Assembly: GCF_035975855.1 (NCBI RefSeq)
Contig: NZ_CP109055.1
Span: 5,146,001-5,210,000, forward strand
Source of the DNA: Streptomyces sp. NBC_01304
GTDB taxonomy: Bacteria > Actinomycetota > Actinomycetes > Streptomycetales > Streptomycetaceae
Length of the DNA: 64,000 bases
Direction: 5' to 3'
In this document: piece after piece, positions 59,905 to 64,000 of the stretch
Numbering within the stretch: position 1 is the stretch's first letter
Layout of the letters: each line of letters begins with the position of its first letter
Made by a program: the position numbers and the translations under genes
Notes under the pieces: generated by a model
The model's input: only the letters and a program-made list of their open reading frames with translations
Databases searched by the model: none
What the model was told of the DNA's origin: nothing

Positions 59905-61728
59905 TCAGGTGCCGGTCACGGGTTCGGCGGGGCCGGCCGGGAGCTGTTTTTGGTCCACGCGGCTCAGGGCGCACAGCGCGAAACGGGCTCCGTCGTCGAA
60001 TTCGCCCTCCAAGGCGTACCAGGCCTGGATCTCGTGTGCCTGGTCACGGACCCAAGCGGAGCCGAACCTGTTGAGGCACAGAGGGGTGACCTCGCCCTCC
60101 CAGCCCTCGTAGGACATGCCCTTCGGCGTCGCCACCCAGCCGACGGTCTGCTGCATGTGCGGCTTGTCGCAGTCGATCAGGAACCAGGCCTCATCGGGAT
60201 TGCCCTCCTCCGTCTTCACGTCGAAGCAGTCGCCGGTACCGGCAGTGCCCAGTTCGAGCTCCGCCCCCTCCCTGCGGAACGCGCCGAGGTCCCCGGACAG
60301 CACACCGACGTCGATGAACATCAAGCACGCGACGGAGGCCCGGCCCGAGTTGGCCTCCACCGTGCCCCGAGTGGGCAGCAGCGGATAGACGGTGGCCCTG
60401 GGGAGTCCCGCACGCAGCCGCGAGAGTTTCCCGGCGCACTTCCCGGCCCCCGCCTCGCGGGCCTCCTCGTGGCTGTCGGCCTCGACCAGAGCCATCACCT
60501 GGGCGTCGTGGTCCTCCTCGCAGGTCGACTCGACCAGTTCGGGCAGACTTTTGAACTTCTTGCCGGACCAGTTCGCGGTGACGCACTGTCCGGCGATCAA
60601 CTCGCTGGTCAGCGACACGGTCCTGCCGTACGCATAACCGGCGTCCACGTCGCGCACGGGCGACGAACTCCAGCTCCCCGAACCGGTCTTGCCCTTGTCT
60701 CGGTCGCCTGGCCCCCATACGCCGAGCCACGTGCCGCCCCCGACAAGCAGCACGGCGAACGCCACCAGCGCGGCGACGAAGGGCCGCCGCAGCCGACGCG
60801 AGGGCGCGTCGGCCGGCGGGGGCATGCCAGGTGCGGGCGTGCCAGGTGCGGGCGGCAGCGGGACCTGCGACCGGCCCGAATCGGCCAGCGCGGCAAGGTC
60901 GGCCAAGGCCGACGCCGCCGTGGGCCGGCGCTCCGGTTCCTTGCGCAGCAGTCCGAACACCACCTCGGCCAGTTGCCAGGACGCCCGGGTCATCGTGGGC
61001 GGCTCCTCGAAAAGCAGCGCGGCCATCGTGCCGTACTCATCGGCGCGGGAGAACGGACCCTTGCCCTCAGCGGCGAAGTACAGCGTGGCGCCCAGCGAGA
61101 ACAGATCGGCGGCGGCCGTCGGTTCCCCGCCACGGCATCGCTCCGGGGCCAGATAGCCGGGCGTGCCGACGATCCCGCCGACCGCCGTGACGCGCGGGTC
61201 GCCCGCCTCGGGCCGTACCGAGATGCCGTAGTCGGTGAGCAGGATCTTCTCGTACGAATCGCCCGAACTGCCCGGAGCCAGCAGGATGTTGGCCGGTTTC
61301 ACATCCCGGTGCAGGATGCCCGCAGCATGCCCGGCCGTGAGCGCGTCCAGTACCGCCCGGCCGATCCGGGCGACCTGAGTCGAGGGCAACGGCCCCTCCG
61401 CCCGGACCACCGCCTCCAGGTCGAGCGCGCCGGGCACGTACTCCATGACGATCCACGGGAGTCCGTCCAGCTCGAACACGTCGTAGACGGTGACCACATG
61501 GGGATGCCCGCGCAGCCGCGCCGCGTTCCGCGCCTCGCTGCGGGCCCGCTCGACCCTCCCCGCGAGGTCGCCGGTGGCCACGCCGGCCGGTACGGCGATC
61601 TCCTTGACCGCGACCTCGGTGGCCAGCTGTTCGTCGTACGCGAGCCACACCCGCCCCATCCCTCCCGAGCCGAGGCGGCGCAGGAGGCGGTAGCGGCCGG
61701 CGATGAAGCGGCCCGTGGGGTGGTTCAT
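59905..61728 (-). CDS. Membrane Ser/Thr protein kinase with extracellular domain
   Basis: 607 residues. Kinase domain 10-270: GSGGMGRVWLAYD, Lys in VAVKEIAV, HRDVKPANILL, and LLTDYGISV where DFG is expected, then GTPGYLAPE. Pro-rich linker, one transmembrane helix near 305-325, then an external domain with paired Cys and repeated GECF/GDCF-type segments (similar to septum-formation domains). Start overlaps the stop of the upstream kinase gene (ATGA). Confidence 0.9.
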   Translation of the reverse strand: MNHPTGRFIAGRYRLLRRLGSGGMGRVWLAYDEQLATEVAVKEIAVPAGVATGDLAGRVERARSEARNAARLRGHPHVVTVYDVFELDGLPWIVMEYVPGALDLEAVVRAEGPLPSTQVARIGRAVLDALTAGHAAGILHRDVKPANILLAPGSSGDSYEKILLTDYGISVRPEAGDPRVTAVGGIVGTPGYLAPERCRGGEPTAAADLFSLGATLYFAAEGKGPFSRADEYGTMAALLFEEPPTMTRASWQLAEVVFGLLRKEPERRPTAASALADLAALADSGRSQVPLPPAPGTPAPGMPPPADAPSRRLRRPFVAALVAFAVLLVGGGTWLGVWGPGDRDKGKTGSGSWSSSPVRDVDAGYAYGRTVSLTSELIAGQCVTANWSGKKFKSLPELVESTCEEDHDAQVMALVEADSHEEAREAGAGKCAGKLSRLRAGLPRATVYPLLPTRGTVEANSGRASVACLMFIDVGVLSGDLGAFRREGAELELGTAGTGDCFDVKTEEGNPDEAWFLIDCDKPHMQQTVGWVATPKGMSYEGWEGEVTPLCLNRFGSAWVRDQAHEIQAWYALEGEFDDGARFALCALSRVDQKQLPAGPAEPVTGT

Positions 61729-64000
61729 CAGGAGGTGCCGGGCTCGTCGATCTTGCCGGTCAGCTTGCTGCCGTCGGAGCGGGACACCGTGCAGACCACG
61801 GTGTTCATGCCCTTCGCCCAGTCCGCTTCGCCGGGGGGCCAGCCGAGCACCCACCGTTCGGCGCCGGGAGCCCAACTGCTCTCGTACCTGTTGCCGCAGA
61901 TCTTGTGCGAGTTCGCGACGCCCTTCTCGTACTTCATGCCCTTCGGCGCCTCGACCGCCCCGATCACTTGGTAGTCGTGCTGGTTGGTGCAGTCGGTCAT
62001 CGGTGCGTAGTAGTAGTCCTTGTTGTCCTTGTCCTCGAGGTAGTTCCAGCAGTCGCCGACCATCATCTGGGAGACGGTCAGATTGATCCCGGCGTCCCGG
62101 AAGCGGCCCACCTCGCCGCCGATGGCCGCGTGCCTGCCGAGCACCAGACAGGCGGTGGCACCGCCGGCCGCCGTGAACCCTTCCTTGCTGGGGACGACGG
62201 CGTAGATGTCGCCGTCCGGCAGGGCCTCGGCGATGGACTTGAGCTGCTGCTCGCAGCGGGCCGGGCCGTCCCTGCGGGCCGCCTCGTGGTCCTGCGCCGA
62301 CTCCAGGGCCATGACCTGGCCCTCCGGTCCCTCGTCGCAGCCCACCGTGCCGACGCTGGGCACCGACTTGAACTCGGTGCCGGGCCAGACCACGTTGACG
62401 CAGTCACCCGCCTCCAACCGCTTCTCGAGCCCGACCTGTTCGCCGTACGGCAGCACGGGTCCGGTCGGCGAGGGCGACTGGGAGGACTTCGACTTGGACG
62501 GGCCCGCCGAGGGCAGCGTCTTCGGCTTCCCGTCGTCCTTCCCGAACGTCGCCCAGGCCCCCCACCCGGCGCCGCCGAGCGCGACGACGACGGCGATCAC
62601 GAGCGCGATGACCAGGCCGCGGGACATCTTGCGGCCCCGTCCGTCACCGCCGGGCGGTGTCGGGGCGCCGTACTGCGGCTGACTGCCCGAGCCGTACGGG
62701 TTGGGGTTGGGGTTGAGGTTGAGGTTCGGGTTCGGGTTCGGGTTCGGGTTCCACTGTCCGTACGGAGACTGCCCGTACGGCGACCCACCACCTTGCTGGG
62801 CCCCCGCCGGGTACCCGTACTGGCCCCCGCCCTGCTGACCGCCCTGGCGGCCTCCCTCGGGCGTCGCCCGAGGCCCATCGGAAGGCGTCCCGGAACCGGG
62901 CATCGGCGCCGACCAGGGAGTCGGCTCGGGATGCGGGGTCTGCGGCCCACCGGGCGTGTGCGGCGTGCCCGGCGTGTTGGGTGTGCCGGGTGCACTGGGC
63001 GAGTTGGGCGTGCTCCCGTACGCCCCGTACGACCCGTACGCCCCATACCCCCCGCCGCCCACCAGCCCCGGCGTCCCGGGCGTCTGCGGAGTCCCCGCTG
63101 CGGGCCCGCCCGGCGTCTGCGGCGTACCGCCGCCGCCCGCCTGCGCCCCCGCGGGCGGCGGCCCGAAGGTCCCGGCGGGCGGCTGCTGCCCCCACCGCGT
63201 CAGACCCTGCTTGGCCGTCTCCGGCGAGGAGCGCAGCACCGGGTCCTTGTTCAGCAGCCCCTGCAGTACGAGCCAGAGCTCGCCCGCGCGTAACGGCTGG
63301 GCCGGCGGCTCCTGGAGCAGCGCGGTGAGCGTGCCGAAGTCGTCGTTGCGGTCGAACGGGCCGTGCCCCTCGACCGCGTAGTAGAGCGTGGCGCCGAGCG
63401 AGAACAGGTCCGCGGTCGGCGTCGGCGGCTCGCCCCGGGCCCGCTCGGGCGCCAGATAGCCGGGCGTGCCGAGGATCCCGGCGGTCGCGGTGAGCCGGGG
63501 CTCGTTGGACTCGGGCTGCAGCGCGATGCCGTAGTCGGTGAGCAGGACGCGGCCGTACGGATTGCCCGAAGCCTCGGGCGCCAGAAGGATGTTGGCCGGT
63601 TTCACGTCCCGGTGCAGGATGCCGATGCGATGGCCCGCGGTGAGCGCGTCCAGGACGGCGAGGCCGATCCGGCCGACCTCGGTGGGCGGCAGCGGACCGG
63701 ACCGCCGCACCATTTGCTGGAGATCGGTCGCTTCGGCGACGTACTCCATGACGATCCACGGCAGTCCCTCGTGCAGCACCACGTCGTGCACGGTCGCGAC
63801 GTGCGGATGCCCGCGCAGCCGCGCCGCGTGCCGGGCCTCGCTGCGGGCGCGCGCGATGCGCTGGGCGGGCTCGCTCGCGTCCATGGGCACGTCCGGCAGC
63901 ATGATCTCCTTCATGGAGACCTCGCAGGCCAGTTCGCTGTCGTACGCGAGCCAGACCCGGCCCATTCCGCCGGAGCCGAGCTTGCGCAGCAGCCGGTAGC
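61728..64000 (-). CDS. Membrane Ser/Thr protein kinase, N-terminus beyond the window
   Basis: At least 757 residues; the frame runs off the right edge as YRLLRKLGSGGMGRVW. Kinase core with Lys in SMKEIML, HRDVKPANILL, LLTDYGIAL (DYG again) and GTPGYLAPERA. A long Gly/Pro/Gln-rich linker contains Asn-Pro repeats (NPNPNPNLNLNPNPNP). One transmembrane helix (GLVIALVIAVVVALGGAGWGAW), then an external domain like that of the next kinase. The two are tandem duplicates. Confidence 0.9.
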   Translation of the reverse strand, partial: YRLLRKLGSGGMGRVWLAYDSELACEVSMKEIMLPDVPMDASEPAQRIARARSEARHAARLRGHPHVATVHDVVLHEGLPWIVMEYVAEATDLQQMVRRSGPLPPTEVGRIGLAVLDALTAGHRIGILHRDVKPANILLAPEASGNPYGRVLLTDYGIALQPESNEPRLTATAGILGTPGYLAPERARGEPPTPTADLFSLGATLYYAVEGHGPFDRNDDFGTLTALLQEPPAQPLRAGELWLVLQGLLNKDPVLRSSPETAKQGLTRWGQQPPAGTFGPPPAGAQAGGGGTPQTPGGPAAGTPQTPGTPGLVGGGGYGAYGSYGAYGSTPNSPSAPGTPNTPGTPHTPGGPQTPHPEPTPWSAPMPGSGTPSDGPRATPEGGRQGGQQGGGQYGYPAGAQQGGGSPYGQSPYGQWNPNPNPNPNLNLNPNPNPYGSGSQPQYGAPTPPGGDGRGRKMSRGLVIALVIAVVVALGGAGWGAWATFGKDDGKPKTLPSAGPSKSKSSQSPSPTGPVLPYGEQVGLEKRLEAGDCVNVVWPGTEFKSVPSVGTVGCDEGPEGQVMALESAQDHEAARRDGPARCEQQLKSIAEALPDGDIYAVVPSKEGFTAAGGATACLVLGRHAAIGGEVGRFRDAGINLTVSQMMVGDCWNYLEDKDNKDYYYAPMTDCTNQHDYQVIGAVEAPKGMKYEKGVANSHKICGNRYESSWAPGAERWVLGWPPGEADWAKGMNTVVCTVSRSDGSKLTGKIDEPGTS

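Overview
High-GC actinobacterial chromosome, almost certainly Streptomyces. The signs are strong third-position GC bias, GTG and TTG starts, gamma-butyrolactone (AfsA/ScbR-type) regulators, abundant Streptomyces-type intergenic palindromes, and a housekeeping block of topA, a fused MFS/thymidylate kinase, DNA polymerase III delta' and a tRNA-Thr. All readings come from inspection of the sequence; no database search was run.

Layout. (1) 1-9.95 kb: MFS efflux pump end, aldo/keto reductase, redox genes, then a leftward group with a maltokinase-like kinase translationally coupled to a catalytically altered IS701-type protein, an NmrA-like protein, an NDP-sugar pyrophosphorylase-like enzyme, a tiny secreted protein and a divergent LuxR regulator. 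(2) 10-15.1 kb: orphan transketolase C-terminal half, SMP-30 lactonase, Lrp regulator, P450, YnfA and GrpB proteins. (3) 15.2-19.7 kb: two coupled genes sharing a Gly/Asn-rich amyloid-type motif, diverging from a four-gene ESX-like operon that ends in a C39-like cysteine peptidase and a membrane-anchored chagasin-like (I42) inhibitor, a likely toxin/immunity pair. (4) 19.8-20.5 kb: purine-type deaminase and a decayed xanthine dehydrogenase fragment. (5) 21-26 kb: a five-gene leftward operon with a cucumopine-synthase-like protein, FAD oxidase, carbamoyltransferase, SRPBCC protein and phosphatase. (6) 26.3-41 kb: two degenerate enzymes, TetR, a second IS701-type protein, MarR, and an operon with adenylation enzyme, carrier protein, ectoine-synthase-like cupin, acyl-CoA dehydrogenase, transglutaminase-like protein, Asp/Glu-racemase-superfamily protein and phosphopantetheinyl transferase, flanked by an AfsA/ScbR signalling cassette with HAD and SDR genes. 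(7) 41-46.7 kb: paired SMR transporters, deaminase, OYE and FrnE-like redox genes, a histidine kinase and a MerR regulator. (8) 46.7-48.3 kb: a repeat-rich gene-poor stretch, a frameshifted pseudogene and tRNA-Thr(CGU). (9) 48.4-64 kb: conserved core genes and two Ser/Thr kinases.

Regions 5 and 6 look like a hybrid specialised-metabolite cluster controlled by a butyrolactone system: the carrier protein is loaded by the adenylation enzyme after priming by the local phosphopantetheinyl transferase, oxidised by the dehydrogenase, and possibly cyclised by the EctC-like cupin and released or condensed by the transglutaminase-like protein. The cucumopine-synthase-like enzyme, FAD oxidase and carbamoyltransferase could supply or tailor a nitrogen heterocycle. 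The product is unknown. The accessory block lies on the 3' side of the tRNA-Thr gene and may be an island anchored there, although no integrase is visible.
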